The notes beneath the pieces are model-generated. The model was not told the origin of the DNA, made no database searches, and was given only the letters and a program-made list of their open reading frames with translations. The position numbers and the translations under genes were made by a program. DNA of 64,000 nt from Hemerocallis citrina (Eukaryota; Streptophyta; Magnoliopsida; Asparagales; Asphodelaceae): assembly GCA_017893485.1 (NCBI GenBank), contig CM030360.1:150666647-150730646 (forward strand), written 5' to 3'. Below are positions 8,401 to 19,030 of this stretch, piece after piece (within the stretch, counting starts at the first letter, position 1; every line of letters begins with the position of its first letter).

Positions 8401-10335
8401 TTAGAGCGGCGCCAGAGCGCTTTCTTGGTATTTTAGGAGGTGGTCGGCATTCCAGGTCCTCGGAAGCTCTCTGCCCTCTAGGTCTTCAAGACGATATGCT
8501 CCGGGCCGAACAACCCTTGTGACCCTATACGGCCCTTCCCAGTTCGGAGCCAGCTTGCTCTTCTGACTGGGGAAAGATATGGATAGCTTCCTCAAGACCA
8601 AATCTCCCTGCTTAAGGTTGGCGGGTCGGACCTTTTTGTTGTACGCTAGTTCAACCCTTCTTCGGTAGGTCTGCTGCCGAATTGACGCCCTTTCCCTCAG
8701 CTCGTCTATCAGGTCCAAGTCTGCTCTGAGGTCCCTGGCATTCTGTGCTTCGTCATAGGCTGCAAGCCGAGGGGAAGGTATTCCGACCTCGAGAGGTATC
8801 ACGGTCTCGGACCCATAGGTGAGGTTGAAAGGGGACTCGCCTGTGGGGGTTCGCTTGCTCGTGCGGTAGTTCCATAGGACGTTGGGGAGTTGGTCGACCC
8901 ATAAGCCCTTGGAACTTTTGTCTAGCCTTTTCTTGATGCCTGCGAGGATCTGCCAGTTAGCATTTTCTGCCTGTCCGTTCGACTGAGGGTGGGAGACGGA
9001 CGAGAAGCGCTGTTGGATGGCCAGGTCGTCGCATAGAGCTCGGAATGCTGCGCCAGTGAACTGAGTCCCATTGTCCGTCACGAGGACGCGGGGGACGCCG
9101 AACCTACAAATGATACTCTTCCAGAAGAACTGTACCACCTTGTTCTCGGTTATTGTGGCGAGGGGCTCGGCTTCGACCCACTTTGAGAAGTAGTCGATGG
9201 CCACGACCAGGAACTTGAACTGACCCGGAGCCGGAGGGAAGGGCCCTAGTAAATCCATCCCCCACATTGCAAAGGGGATGGGACTTGATAGGGAGGCGAG
9301 GTTGGCCTGAGGGAAGCGTCGGATGCTAGAGTGTCTCTGACAAGAGCTGCATTGCCGAATGTGTCGCTCGGCGTCTTGAAGGAGGGTCGGCCAGAAGTAC
9401 CCATAATTCAAAGCTTTCCGGGCCAAGGACCTAAATCCTGAGTGTGCCCCTCCGATGCCTTCGTGGAGCTCTTGTAGGGCATATTCGGCCTGATCCGGAG
9501 AGAGGCACCTTAGGTATGGTCGGCCGTCTATTTGAGAGAAAGAGCGTTTGTATAGGATGCCCTTGATCAAGACATACCGCTCGGCTCGGGTTCTGACTTG
9601 GCGAGCCTCCTTGGGGTCTTCGGGTAGGAGCCCGTCCCTCAAGAACTCCACAAGAGGCTTCATCCAATTATCTTGTAACATGACCGGCAACGATTCCGCC
9701 GAGCCAGGTGTCTCGTCTTCGATGCTCGGCTTAGAGAGGACTTCGATCAGTACGGTCTGTTCGAGACCTTGCAGGGAGGACGAGGCCAATTTGGAGAGGG
9801 CATCAGCCTGTGAGTTCTCTTCACGAGGGACTCGCTGGATGAGCGCTTCCTCGAACCGGCCCATGAGGTCCCGAAACCGAGCAAGGTACTTCGCCATCCG
9901 CTCATCCCGAGCCTCGTACTCGCCCAAGACTTGGTTCACGACGAGCTGGGAATCGCTGTGGATTCGGAGGCGCTGCACCCCGGCACTTCGTGCAAGTCCG
10001 AGACCAGCGATGAGTGCTTCGTATTCCGCCTCGTTGTTCGAGGCCTTGAAGTTCATACGGATCGCGTATTGGAGGACGAAGTTGTCAGGGCCGTTCAGAA
10101 TGATGCCAGTGCCGCTTCCTTCATTACAAGAGGATCCGTCCACGAAGACTGTCCAAATGGGGGGTCCCTTCGGGACGTGGCCGACCTCAGGGATAGTGGA
10201 CTCTACGATGAAGTCGGCGAGTGCCTGCGCCTTAATTGCTGTCCGAGGTTGGTAAGAGATGTCATGCTGGCTCAGCTCTACGGACCACTTCATCAGCCGG
10301 CCCGAGGTCTCAGGCTTGTAGAGTATCTGTTTTAG
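8401..10335 (-). pseudogene. Element A pol, 3' part: second RNase H and integrase
   Basis: The open frame runs to a stop at 8401 and encodes, in order: the tail of the first RNase H (about 10335-10230), the second, archaeal-type RNase H with FVDGSS, NNEAEYEAL, HSDSQLV and QADALSKLA carrying the acidic residues (about 10200-9780), a linker, the HHCC zinc finger of integrase (HEGIGGAHS, then CSSC), and the integrase core with D in GMDLLGPF, D in VTDNGTQF and E in SNGQAENAN. It ends with a C-terminal LAPNWEGPYRV region. All catalytic residues I can name are present. It is joined to the upstream RT only across a frameshift at a GGG run (10335-10337), where one base seems lost, so the element cannot make full pol as read. 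This is the best preserved integrase in the window. Confidence 0.88.
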
Positions 10336-11779
10336 GGATGGTCGGTGAGGACGACGATCGAGTGGGACTGAAAGTATGGCCGAAGCTTCCTCGCCGCCGT
10401 GACTAGGGCGTAGGCCATCTTCTCTATCTTCGGATAACGGAGCTCGGCGTTCCAAAGCACCTTGCTCACCTAGTAGATAGGCCTTTGGGTTCGATCCTCC
10501 TCTCTCACCAAGACAGCGCTCAAGGTCTGCTCGGAAGCAGCCAAATAGACGAAGAGGATCTCTCCCGGGACCGGTTTGCTGAGCAGAGGGGGGTTCACCA
10601 AGTATGCCTTCAACTGGTCGAACGATTCCTGTTGCGGTTGGCCCCATTCAAAACCCTTAGCCCCCCTGAGTGCTTTGAAGAAGGGGAGGCACTTTTCCCC
10701 CGACTTCGAGAGAAACCGACCGATAGCAGCGAGCCGACCAGTGAGCTTCTGCACCTTCTTGATGTTCCGAGGTGGGGCCATGTCTAGTATGGCCTTAATC
10801 TTCTCGGGATTAGCTTCGATTCCTCGTTGGCTTACCATGAAGCCGAGGAACTTTCCCGAAGAGACCCCGAACGCGCACTTGTTCGGGTTCAGCCGCATGT
10901 TGTGCCTTCTCAACACGCCGAAGGCCTCCTGGAGGTCGGCTACATGGTCTGTGCCCCGGATGCTCTTGACGAGCATGTCGTCAACGTACACCTCCATGTT
11001 TCGGCCGATCTGGCTCTGGAAGACCTTGTTGACGAGGTGCTGGTAGGTGGCGCCCGCGTTCTTCAAACCGAACGGCATGACCCGGTAGCAGTAGAGGCCT
11101 TGGTCGGTGACGAAGGAGGTCTTCGGAATGTCCGGAGGGAACATTCGGATTTGATTGTACCCCGAGAAGGCGTCCATGAAGCTGAGGAGCTCGTGGCCCG
11201 AGGTGGCATCAATAAGGGTGTCGATGTTCGGGAGAGGGAATGGATCCTTCGGGCACGCCTTGTTCAGGTCGGTGAAGTCAATGCATATCCTCCACGAGCC
11301 ATTAGACTTCTTGACCATTACAACATTCGATAGCCACTCGGGGTAATTTACCTCCTGTATGAACTTGGCCTTCAGCAGTTTATCCACCTTCTCTTTGATG
11401 GCCTGCTGTCACTCGGGAGCGAACTTTCGCCTCTTCTGCTGAACCGGTTTTCTCCCCGGTTCGACACTCAGGCGGTGGACGAGCAGCTCCTCGGAAATAC
11501 CGGGCATGTCCGCGGCCGACCAAGTGAACAAGTCACGGTTATCCCGGATGCATTGAATCAGGTCCGAGCACAGTGCGATCGGCAAGGACTTGCTGATGAG
11601 GAACTTCCGGCTCGGGTCTTCGTCCGAGAAGAGCACTTCTTCTAACTCGTCCGCTGGCTCGGATGTTGGCCGAGCTTTCAGCTCGGGGATTTCTAGTGTC
11701 TCGAGCGAGAGCACTGGTCCCCCGGTGGAAGTCATGTAGCACTTCTGGGCTGTTTCTTGGCTTCCCCTGACTTCCCCTA
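10336..11779 (-). pseudogene. Element A pol, middle part: reverse transcriptase and first RNase H
   Basis: Reverse transcriptase with the Ty3/gypsy signature: FIQEVNYPEWLSN, the first catalytic Asp in SFMDAFSGYNQI, MPFGLKNAGATYQ and the catalytic YVDD box, then a Ty3-type RNase H starting VYLAASEQTLSAVL. The reading frame is interrupted by an in-frame TGA at 11409-11411 (CGA to TGA in the FAPER-QQ motif just before RT) and by TAG at 10470-10472 in the RNase H, where element C has a tyrosine. The first RNase H then shifts frame at 10335. The catalytic motifs themselves are intact. Confidence 0.87.
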
Positions 11780-12240
11780 CTCCCGACCGAGTGGGGAACT
11801 TCATTTTCAAATGGTATGCCGAGGGGACAGCTTCCAGGGCGGCTAGGCCGGGTCGGCCTAGAATGACATTATACGCTGCCGGGACGTCGACGACCATGAA
11901 GTCCATCGGCTCGGTCCGGGTAGTAGGGGTGCTTCCGGCGGTAACGTCTAGGGTTATCACCCCCTCGGCGGTTACCGGGACCCCCGTGAACCCGTGGAGT
12001 GTGTAACCGGCCGGCTTGAGACGGTCTCGGGACAGCTGCAGGCCTCGGAAGGCCGAGAGGAAGAGGATATTGACCGAACTCCCATTGTCCACAAAAATCC
12101 TCTGCACCTTGAAGTTGGCCATGCGGAGGTCGATGACGAGGGCATCACAGTGTGGGGTTCGGACCCCTTCGAGGTCGGCATCGGAGAAAGACACAGGGAC
12201 GCCGAGACCTTTGGGGGGAGGGGCACTGTGAACCGAGTTG
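11780..12240 (-). pseudogene. Element A aspartic protease region
   Basis: The retroviral-type aspartic protease is recognised by IFVDNGSSVNILF, with the active-site D at about 12089, followed by the flap-side GVITLDVTA block and the NVILGRPGLA motif. DNGS in place of DTGS is usual in Tat elements. It is fused in frame with the gag end upstream and RT downstream, as expected of a single polyprotein. No stop falls inside the domain. Confidence 0.8.
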
Positions 12241-14137
12241 ACCTCTCGGACGAAGGCCTTCCGGGAGGAATTAGAGGCGCCCCCCATGGGGCCTCCGTGG
12301 ATCAGGTGAAGAATCCGTTCCTCCTCGAACTCGGGTGTCTCTTCGCGTCGCTCGGAACGCTTGTTAGCCCCCCGAGGCGGAGGAGAATTGCGGTCCGCCC
12401 GATCGTTAGCCTTCACGAATTTGGCCAACTGCCCCCTCCGGATGAGGGCCTCGATCTCATCCCTCAAAGCCCGGCAGTCGTTCGTGTCGTGGCCGTGGTC
12501 CCGATGGTAACGACACCATTTATCTTTGTTCCTCCTCTTTGCCGGGGTGTGCATCCTCGGAGCTGGAGGGATGACCCCCTCCTTCTCCACCTCCATTAGG
12601 ATAGTAGAGACGTTAGTGGTGAGGGGAGTGAACTTCTCGAACCTGGGGGGAGCGCGACGCTGACCGCCATTGTCTTTCTGGGCTTTCTTGGACCCCTCTT
12701 CCCCCGTTGCCTTCCTCTTCGACCCTGAGGAGGGCCCCCCGAAGCTCGGAAGGGCTTCAGCCTCCTCTGCTCGGATGTACTTCTCGCACCTCAGGAGGAG
12801 GTCGGCGAAGTCATGTGGGGCTTCTTGGCCAGGAAAGATCGGAGGTTGGCGTTGAGAACGTTCGACTGGAATGCCACCGTCGCCACTGACTGGTCTAGGG
12901 AGGCGATAGACCTGACCTCTGCGGTGAATCTCTTCACATAGTCGCGCAGCTTCTCTTCCCTTTCCTGCCGCAGGTTCAGTAGGGAGAGGCTTGTCTTCTC
13001 TGCTCGCCTGCTACTCACGAAGTGAGTTATGAACAGTGTTTCAAACTGCTCGAACGAGAAGATGGAGGAGGGGGCGAGTCTGGAATACCATTCCCGAGCC
13101 GACCCCCGAAGGGTGGCAGGGAAGGTCCTGCAGAGCACGGCGTCGAAAGCTTGATGGATCAGCATTAGGGTCTTGAAGCTTTCGACGTGGTCGACCGGGT
13201 CGGATTCCCCTGAGTACGTTTCAAACTGCGGAGGTTTGAAACCCCTCGGTATGTGGGCCTCCATGATCGACCGCGAGAAAGGGGGTCGGCTAGGACGGAC
13301 AGTTCCTGCTCGGGACTCCTCCTCCCTGTCCATACGGCCAATACGCCTCTCCACCTCATGGAGACGGCGGATGAGGGCGTCGTCCCTCCGCTGGTGATCA
13401 TATGACCCCCCGGACTCTTCTTCATAGGAAGGGGAGCGCGGACTGCGGCGCCGGTAGTCCTGGGATCGGCGAGGACTGTATTGCTGCCGCTGGCGGCTGG
13501 GAGCCGGGGAAGGACTCTGGGTTCGGCGACGAGGACTGGGGTCCCTCGGGGGCGTTGGAGCCCTCTGGGCATTCTGGACGTTCTGCCGAAGGTTGAGAGC
13601 TTGCAGAACGGTGTCTTGGAATTGTAGGAACTCGGCACGGGTGATGGGTGCGTCATTGTTCCTGCGATGATGCCGATCCGCGGGGGACTGTGGCCTCCTC
13701 CTTCGGCACTCCGGGGATGCCGCTCGGCCTCTGCGGTCCGAAGACCTCCTACCGTCTCGGCAACGAAGGGACCGCTCACCCTGACGCTGGCGGGAGGCTC
13801 CCTCTCGGGCCCGCCTCTCGTCAAGGTGGGTGCGGAGGTCGTCATCTTTCTGGCGGTTCAGGAGCGTGTTGCGGAGGTCGGGATGATGGGAAGCCATCAA
13901 ATCCGAGGATCCGTTATGAACCGAGACATAGTCCTGATGGAGGGGCTGCTTCTGCTTCCGGCCGTTATGGCCGGAAGGGCCATTGTTGGGTTGTTGCTTG
14001 GGATGAGGAGGTGGGACCGGCTGGGCCGGTGGAGGGAGATCGGGCTGAGGAATAGGATTGGCAGGGGCTTCCTCCGTAGGGTCGGCGGGATTGGCCACAC
14101 GGTTCGATCCTCTAGATCTGACCTTCTTCGGAGGCAT
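12241..14137 (-). pseudogene. Element A gag
   Basis: I place the start at the ATG at 14137 (MPPKKVRSRG), which lies outside the LTR and after the primer-binding site; the frame is open upstream into the LTR but that is unlikely to be translated. A long P/R/Q-rich N-terminus precedes the capsid-like Retrotrans_gag domain (FKPPQFETYSG, DHVESFKTLM, REWYSRLAP, FVSSRRAEKTS, LRDYVKRFTAE). A C-x2-H-x4-H-x4-C knuckle (WCRYHRDHGHDTNDCR) lies near 12500. A frameshift at the GGGG run 12817-12820 (one C lost on the coding strand, LAKKPP-HDF expected) splits the domain from the knuckle. Homologues: 17397-19030 and 50922-52830. Confidence 0.85.
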
Positions 14138-14185
14138 GGCTGCAGAGGACGACGAGGAAGAAGCTGAGGCTGTTCGTGTGGTTTT

Positions 14186-14203
14186 TCCCACAGACGGCGC
14201 CAA
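14186..14203 (-). other. Primer-binding site of element A
   Basis: TTGGCGCCGTCTGTGGGA on the minus strand starts two bases after the LTR end. The TGGCGCC core fits the 3' end of tRNA-Asp-type primers used by many Tat elements; the remainder fits less well. Element C has the same site with one change. Confidence 0.8.
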
Positions 14204-14205
14204 TC

Positions 14206-14794
14206 TGTTACCGCTGATTTCGGTGTGGGGGTAAACAGATAGAATTTGTGAGTCCGAAAAAAACCTGAATAGTTGACTCAGCCTTCTTGCTCCTGCTGCG
14301 ACCTGCAAGGAAGTGCGAAACACTGGGGTTGATTCCGGCGACGCACCCTCCGACACTCTTGTCAGTAATCAGAAGAGATTAAGAAAGAGCTTAAAGTGGT
14401 GAAAAAGTGATTAACCTGGTCATGGTGATAGAGGGGTGGTATTTATAGTCGCCAGGGGAGTTGTTTAAGGGTTTGATTTCCTGTGTAACAGCCGGGAGTA
14501 AAATCCTCAGTCTGTTTTAGGAAATCTTTCCTTGATTCCCGGTGAGAGTAAATCAGGGCCATTGACTTGGCCAAATCATGGATCCTGATTTGTCTCTTGT
14601 TGGTTTGGGATCGTTTCGGGTCGGAACCCGTACCCAATAGGTGTGGATCCATTCATGGGTTATTGGATCTGCGAGAAGGAGATTCGGTACCCGCTTTGGA
14701 CCCGCTTGTATGCGAAATTATCTTTTTACCCCCGAGCTTCAAGATTCATGCCCAATCTGGACGGTTCCGATTTAACCCCATTTTTAGCCATATC

Positions 14795-14795
<1 letters not shown>
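14206..14795 (-). repeat. 5' LTR of element A (590 bp)
   Basis: On the minus strand it begins TGATATGG at 14795 and ends GGTAACA at 14206, with TG...CA ends. Its start and end match those of the 5' LTR of element C at 50286-50850, so both belong to one family. Confidence 0.92.
14440..14447 (-). promoter_or_regulatory. TATA box in the 5' LTR of element A
   Basis: TATAAATA on the minus strand, in the middle of the LTR. The LTRs of elements B (27643) and C (50589) carry TATAAATACC at comparable places. Confidence 0.6.

Positions 14796-14842
<47 letters not shown>
14796..14842. repeat. (AAT)n microsatellite
   Basis: About 15 AAT units directly abut the LTR end of element A, so the target may have been A/T-rich or the run grew from it. 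Confidence 0.9.
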
Positions 14843-14843
<1 letters not shown>

Positions 14844-14853
14844 TGAGATGGCG

Positions 14854-15129
14854 AGATGGGTGGGATGAAAATACTTTTTTGAGAGATTGGCGATTTGAGC
14901 CGTCCAAATCTCGATTACACTGTTCACATCACTATACATGTTATCTAAATGGTGTGTATAAATTTTCAAGCGATTTGGAAACCTCTAGCCGAGATGGGTG
15001 GGATGAAAATACTTTTTTGAGAGATTGGCGATTTGAGCCGAACAAACCTCGATCACACCGTTCACATCACTATACATGTCATCTAAATGATGTGTATAAA
15101 TTTTCAAGCGATTTGGAAACCTGTAGCCT
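14854..15129. repeat. 138-bp direct duplication
   Basis: AGATGGGTGGGATGAAAATA occurs at 14854 and again at 14992; the two units match closely through GATTTGGAAACCT. I see no coding capacity and no inverted ends. Confidence 0.85.
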
Positions 15130-15141
15130 ATATATATATAT

Positions 15142-15310
15142 GGGTAAAAGAGATATGAGCAACTTGCTCATTTAGTAAATGAGCAATTAATTATGTGGCA
15201 TGCATGTGATACATTGGACAACTAACCCTTTTAAGAATTTTCCAATCACATGTATGCCATATCATCAATTGCTTATTTACTAAATGAGCAAGTTGCTCAT
15301 ACCCCTTTTT

Positions 15311-15311
<1 letters not shown>
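15142..15311. mobile_element. MITE-like inverted repeat, about 170 bp
   Basis: The left arm (ATGAGCAACTTGCTCATTTA at about 15154) and the right arm are inverted copies over roughly 65-70 bp, running through a GGCATGCATGTGAT-like word on each side, with a short centre. TA repeats flank both sides. The superfamily is uncertain; the TA flanks would fit Tc1/mariner-type Stowaway elements. Within the arm, GAGCAACTTGCTC is itself a small palindrome. Confidence 0.65.

Positions 15312-15312
<1 letters not shown>

Positions 15313-15356
<44 letters not shown>
15313..15356. repeat. (AT)n microsatellite
   Basis: About 22 AT units between the MITE and the miniature hAT; they supply part of the hAT target duplication. 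Confidence 0.9.
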
Positions 15357-15358
<2 letters not shown>

Positions 15359-15360
15359 TT

Positions 15361-15812
15361 CTAGGGGTGGCATTAGGGCCGGGCTGGCCCGTGACCGGCC
15401 CGGACCGGCCCGCCCAATACCCGGGCTGACCCGGGACCGACCCCCTCCCAAACCCAGTCCAGGCCGGGCCTGAATTTTTTCATGAGAGCCCACCACGACC
15501 CGGCCCGCAAAAGGCCCGGCCCGGCTAGAACCGGCCGGTCCGGGCCGAGCTGACCTGTTTGCTTTTTTTTAAAGCAAAATATATGTATAGAAATATATAT
15601 ATACCACAAAATATATGTATATATGCATATAAATATACTTTAAATATTTTAAAATTTTATAAAAAATGAGTGTGGACATCAAAATTAATTGATCACAACT
15701 CATTACTCAATTTGTCGATCCCCACCCTAGCTATTTATATCAAACTCTACCTTTTCACTTCTCTAATCTCACCAATGCGAGACTAAAAGTTTTCTACTTT
15801 AAATGGTCTTAG

Positions 15813-15848
<36 letters not shown>

Positions 15849-16025
15849 TATTAAATTTTTTTATGAAATACTGTTTTAGATTGGATTTCTTGGCTACCTC
15901 GCACAAATTAGTGCGCTGAGTTTGGGTGGTTGTGGGTTCGATCCTGAGAGGGCTTAGATTTTAGTTTTAAATGAATTAATCAAAATAATTTTTAGCGGTT
16001 GTTTCATTCTTTTATTTTTATTTTA

Positions 16026-16066
<41 letters not shown>

Positions 16067-16696
16067 TGTAATTTGATAAGATTTGTATGAAATATTATTT
16101 ATCTATATGTTCTTATAATTATTGTCTTCATTCATTATTTTCCTTTATCATTTTAGTTTGTACTCTTAACAAAATCGTAATGTAGAATATTATTTTTGAA
16201 TTAATTAATCACTTTTCTTGATCAAAATAATTTTTAGCTGTTGTTTCTTTCTTTTATTTTTATTTTTATTTTTATTTTATTTTATTTTTATGTTGTTATT
16301 TGATAAAATCTGAATGTAATATTATTTATCTATTTGATTATATTTGAAATTTTGTAATTCATTAAACCAATCTAAAATATTATTTATCTATATTTAACAT
16401 TTTGTTATTCATTAAATCAATTTAAAATACATTTTACTACGTTTTTATATATGTTTTTTACAATTATTGACAAATTACCTTTTAATACTTGATCTGTTTT
16501 ACTTTTAAAAAAATGCAAAACCCGGCCCGGCCCGCGAACGGCCCAGCCCGGCCTGGCCCCCGACCTAGGGGCCAGGGGCCAGATCCGGGCCACCATTTCG
16601 ACCACTTGGCCTGGCCCGGCCCAGCCTGCGAGGCTCTCTGGCCCGGCCCGCTCGTGCCCGGGCCAAGCCCGCCCGCGAGGGCCGAATGCCATCCTT
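15361..16696. mobile_element. Non-autonomous hAT element, 1336 bp
   Basis: A perfect 8-bp target duplication ATATTCTT flanks it (15353-15360 and 16697-16704). The ends are imperfect inverted repeats, CTAGGGGTGGCATT on the left and the complement AAGGATGGCATT on the right, both followed by dense GGCCCGG/CCGGGCC words. The autonomous hAT at 40909-44682 has the same style of ends (TAGGGGTGGCAA and GGGCCGGG clusters), so this may be a deletion or capture derivative of such an element. The interior is AT-rich with no transposase. Confidence 0.8.
15885..16066 (+). mobile_element. Possible SINE (tRNA-like head and (TTA)n tail)
   Basis: GGGTTCGATCC (15934-15944) is a good B box of a tRNA-type RNA polymerase III promoter. 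About 45 bp upstream is a weak A-box candidate in TTGGCTACCTCG. The sequence ends in a run of TTA units (16030-16064). The A box is poor and I see no target duplication, so this is tentative. It lies inside the miniature hAT. Confidence 0.3.
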
Positions 16697-16704
16697 ATAT
16701 TCTT

Positions 16705-17358
16705 CTTTATGTATAATATGAATTTTATTATTTGCTAAGTATAAAATGAAAATTGTGGACGATCAGAGCAAGACTTCTGTATTATTCAGTGATATGAATT
16801 CCTTTTTCGATCCTGACGAGATTAGCTCAGCAGGCTGAACTCCGTTTAATTGAGCAATTAATTGAAAATTTGTTTTTCTACTTGCTACAACAGCTGAAGG
16901 ACTTTCGTACTCTTATTTATACTCTTCAATATAATCATAGGCTGCAAAATTTTTTTATTTTGAGATTGGTTTCCTCTGGTTCTTCATCATTTTTGGTTAG
17001 CGTCGCTTTCTGTATGTCAACAAATCATATTCATCTTAGAAGTTGCACATGCTTTCAGTGTAACTTCAGTTTTTCTAGGATAATATCAATGTGCTATCTA
17101 TGTCCCAAATTCGACATGAGTTAATTTCTTCTTCTTCTTAATTCAATTTTCAGTATCCAAACTCGTGTTTGTAGGAGACAGGAGGCATTTCCCAAACTAG
17201 AGCTAGCTGATCAAACAATAACATATGCAGCTAATGAAATTAAGGGTCTGAAAGAATCAATAATCTACTAGCTGACTAGATGGATGATCATCGATACCCT
17301 CTTTTGACAAATGAACTAAAACTGGCAGTTATCCCTATTTATAAATATATATATATAT
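16705..17358. other. Unassigned spacer without a recognisable gene
   Basis: AT-rich. A few short open frames occur (for example about 16870-17124), but none has a family motif, repeat counterpart or codon bias. It could be host DNA between transposons. Confidence 0.5.
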
Positions 17359-17363
17359 ATATG

Positions 17364-17396
17364 TGAGGTGGGATAAAAATGACCCAAGGCCCAGCC
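17364..17396 (+). repeat. 5' LTR remnant of element B (33 bp)
   Basis: Matches 27200-27232 with one mismatch, then diverges at CCCAGCC, where the 3' LTR continues but this copy enters gag. A deletion with a breakpoint in GC-rich sequence explains it. Confidence 0.85.
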
Positions 17397-19030
17397 CGAG
17401 TCTCGCCACCAACGGTCTCCCTTTGATCCGCTCTCCCATGGCTCCCAGGGCCCGGAGAGACGGGCCTCCTCTTCAGGACTACCTCGACGGGATTCACGGA
17501 TCAAACAATCCGGGGGCAAACCCCGGACCCCAACGGGGCGCACCTCACGCCGCCGAATCTGACCTTCGTCGGGTCATCCAGAACCGAAGGGCCAGCCAGG
17601 CTAGGCGAGGGACCGCTTCCAACTCGGCCCCGAACCATTCCATGCCTGCGCCCGGGAAAAGGCCATCGGTACTCAACCGCATTGGCCGAATTCCAACGCC
17701 ACAAACCGACCCTACTGACCATGGCGCGGTCACCAGGGCCGAGTTCAGAAGCTTCCGGGACGAGATCATGGAGGCCCTTCACGGGGTGCCAAGGGCCGCG
17801 ACGCTCGACCGACCCCGTCGAATGAGCGAGGAAAGGAGCTACACTCGTGACCCAACTCCTCCCCCTGAGCGCACCGACGAGGTACTCCGACACCTCCTGG
17901 AGATGGAGAATCACCTCGAACGCATCGGCGACGAGAATCCGAACCCCGTCCTAGGCCGAAGGCCTTCCCGGCCGCCATTCTCTATCAACATCTTAAAAGC
18001 GGAGGTCCCCGGAACTTCCGGCCTCCACAGTTCGAAACTTGCAACGGTGAGGGTGATCCAGCTGATCACATGGAGGGCTTCAAGACCCTCATGATCATTC
18101 ACAGCGCTTCGGATCCCCTGCTGTGCCGAGCGTTCCCGGCCACCCTCCAGGGTCCGGCCAGGGAGTGGTTCTCCAAACTCTCCCCCGGCTCAATCTTCTC
18201 GTTCGATCAGCTGGAAGCCAACTTCTTGGCCCACTTCGTCACCAGCAGGAAGGCCGAGAAGACGAGCGCATCCCTGCTCGACCTCCGGCAGAGGGAGGGG
18301 GAGTTGCTCCGTGACTTCGTCAAGAGATTCACGGCCGAGGCAAGATCTGTCTCTGCCCTTGACGCCGGGGTCGCCTCGGCCGCCTTCCGACACAATATCC
18401 GGCACAACCAGCTGAAGGTCTCCTTGGCAAAGAAGCCACCCCTGGACTTTCCCGAACTTCTTAGCCGAGTCGAGAAGTACATACGAGCTGAAGAAGCTCT
18501 GAACCCAGAGGGCAGCAAAGAAGTCGCAGGGAAGGGCAAACACAAGGTCGACGAGGTCGAACCTGCCAGAAAAGCGGCAAAGGAAGGAGTTGGCATGAAG
18601 AGGGTACCTCCGGTCCCTCGCTTCGAAAGGTACACTCCCTTGACACAGAATGTGTCCACCATCCTCTTAGAAATCGAGGACAAGGGCCTTGTCCGACTAC
18701 CTCCCCGACCAAGCAACAACAAGAAGCGAGACCAACGCTTCTACTGCCGCTTCCATAGGGATCATGGGCACGAAACCGACCAGTGTCGGGCCTTGAAAGA
18801 CGAGATCGAAGCCCTCATCTCCCGAGGGTACCTCCGCGAGTTCACCAGAGAAAGCCAACGGGATCGGAGGGATACGAGGAACCGGAGGCCTTCACCTCCG
18901 ACCCCTATTCCGAACCACCGCCAGGAGCGGGATCCCGATCCTGAGGAAGCAGAAGGACATGTCATTTTACATTGCGTCCACGGAGGACCGATGGGGGAGA
19001 GTCGAATACTTCGCGGAAAGCATTCATCCA
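17397..19030 (+). pseudogene. Element B gag
   Basis: The N-terminus is not certain, because the natural start was probably removed with the 5' LTR. MAPRARRDGPPLQDY near 17440 is the first plausible Met. A charged N-terminus leads to the Retrotrans_gag domain (DHMEGFKTLM, REWFSKLSPGSIFSF, FVTSRKAEKTS, LRDFVKRFTAEARS), then RFYCRFHRDHGHETDQC, a C-x2-H-x4-H-x4-C knuckle near 18750. One base is missing in the C run 18007-18010, which throws the frame before the domain, and one in the G run 18993-18997, which separates gag from protease. Both are homopolymer indels. With those two bases restored the region would be open, so it is young or partly mis-sequenced. Confidence 0.82.

Larger units (their letters stand above)
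1..14795 (-). mobile_element. Element A: large Tat-lineage Ty3/gypsy LTR retrotransposon, 3' LTR cut by window edge
   Basis: Bases 1-220 repeat 14576-14795 colinearly with only scattered mismatches, so these are the two LTRs of one element. It reads right to left: 5' LTR, primer-binding site, gag, protease, RT, RNase H, second RNase H, integrase, then an unusually long 8-kb region carrying a gene on the opposite strand, then polypurine tract and 3' LTR. The double RNase H and the additional antisense gene are known traits of the Tat branch of plant Metaviridae. About 370 bp of the 3' LTR should lie left of the window, giving about 15.2 kb. Bases 237-719 hold no gene that I can see. The element is decayed: two pol stops, two frameshifts and three stops in the antisense gene. 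Confidence 0.93.

Noticed and set aside
9548..11333. Long plus-strand frames opposite pol of element A (9548-10255, 10827-11333)
   Set aside because: They are complementary to conserved RNase H and RT codons; high GC and codon bias of the true strand keep the opposite frames open. No conservation of their own.
8401..11480. Endogenous pararetrovirus (Caulimoviridae) as source of RT and RNase H
   Set aside because: Integrase with HHCC and D-D-E motifs, LTRs, PBS and PPT are present; pararetroviruses lack these.
15395..15560. GC-rich block as a CpG island or gene promoter
   Set aside because: It is the subterminal GGCCCGG field of a hAT bounded by an 8-bp target duplication.
16870..17124. 84-aa frame as a host gene exon
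   Set aside because: No family motif and no plausible splice partner; AT-rich sequence yields such frames by chance.
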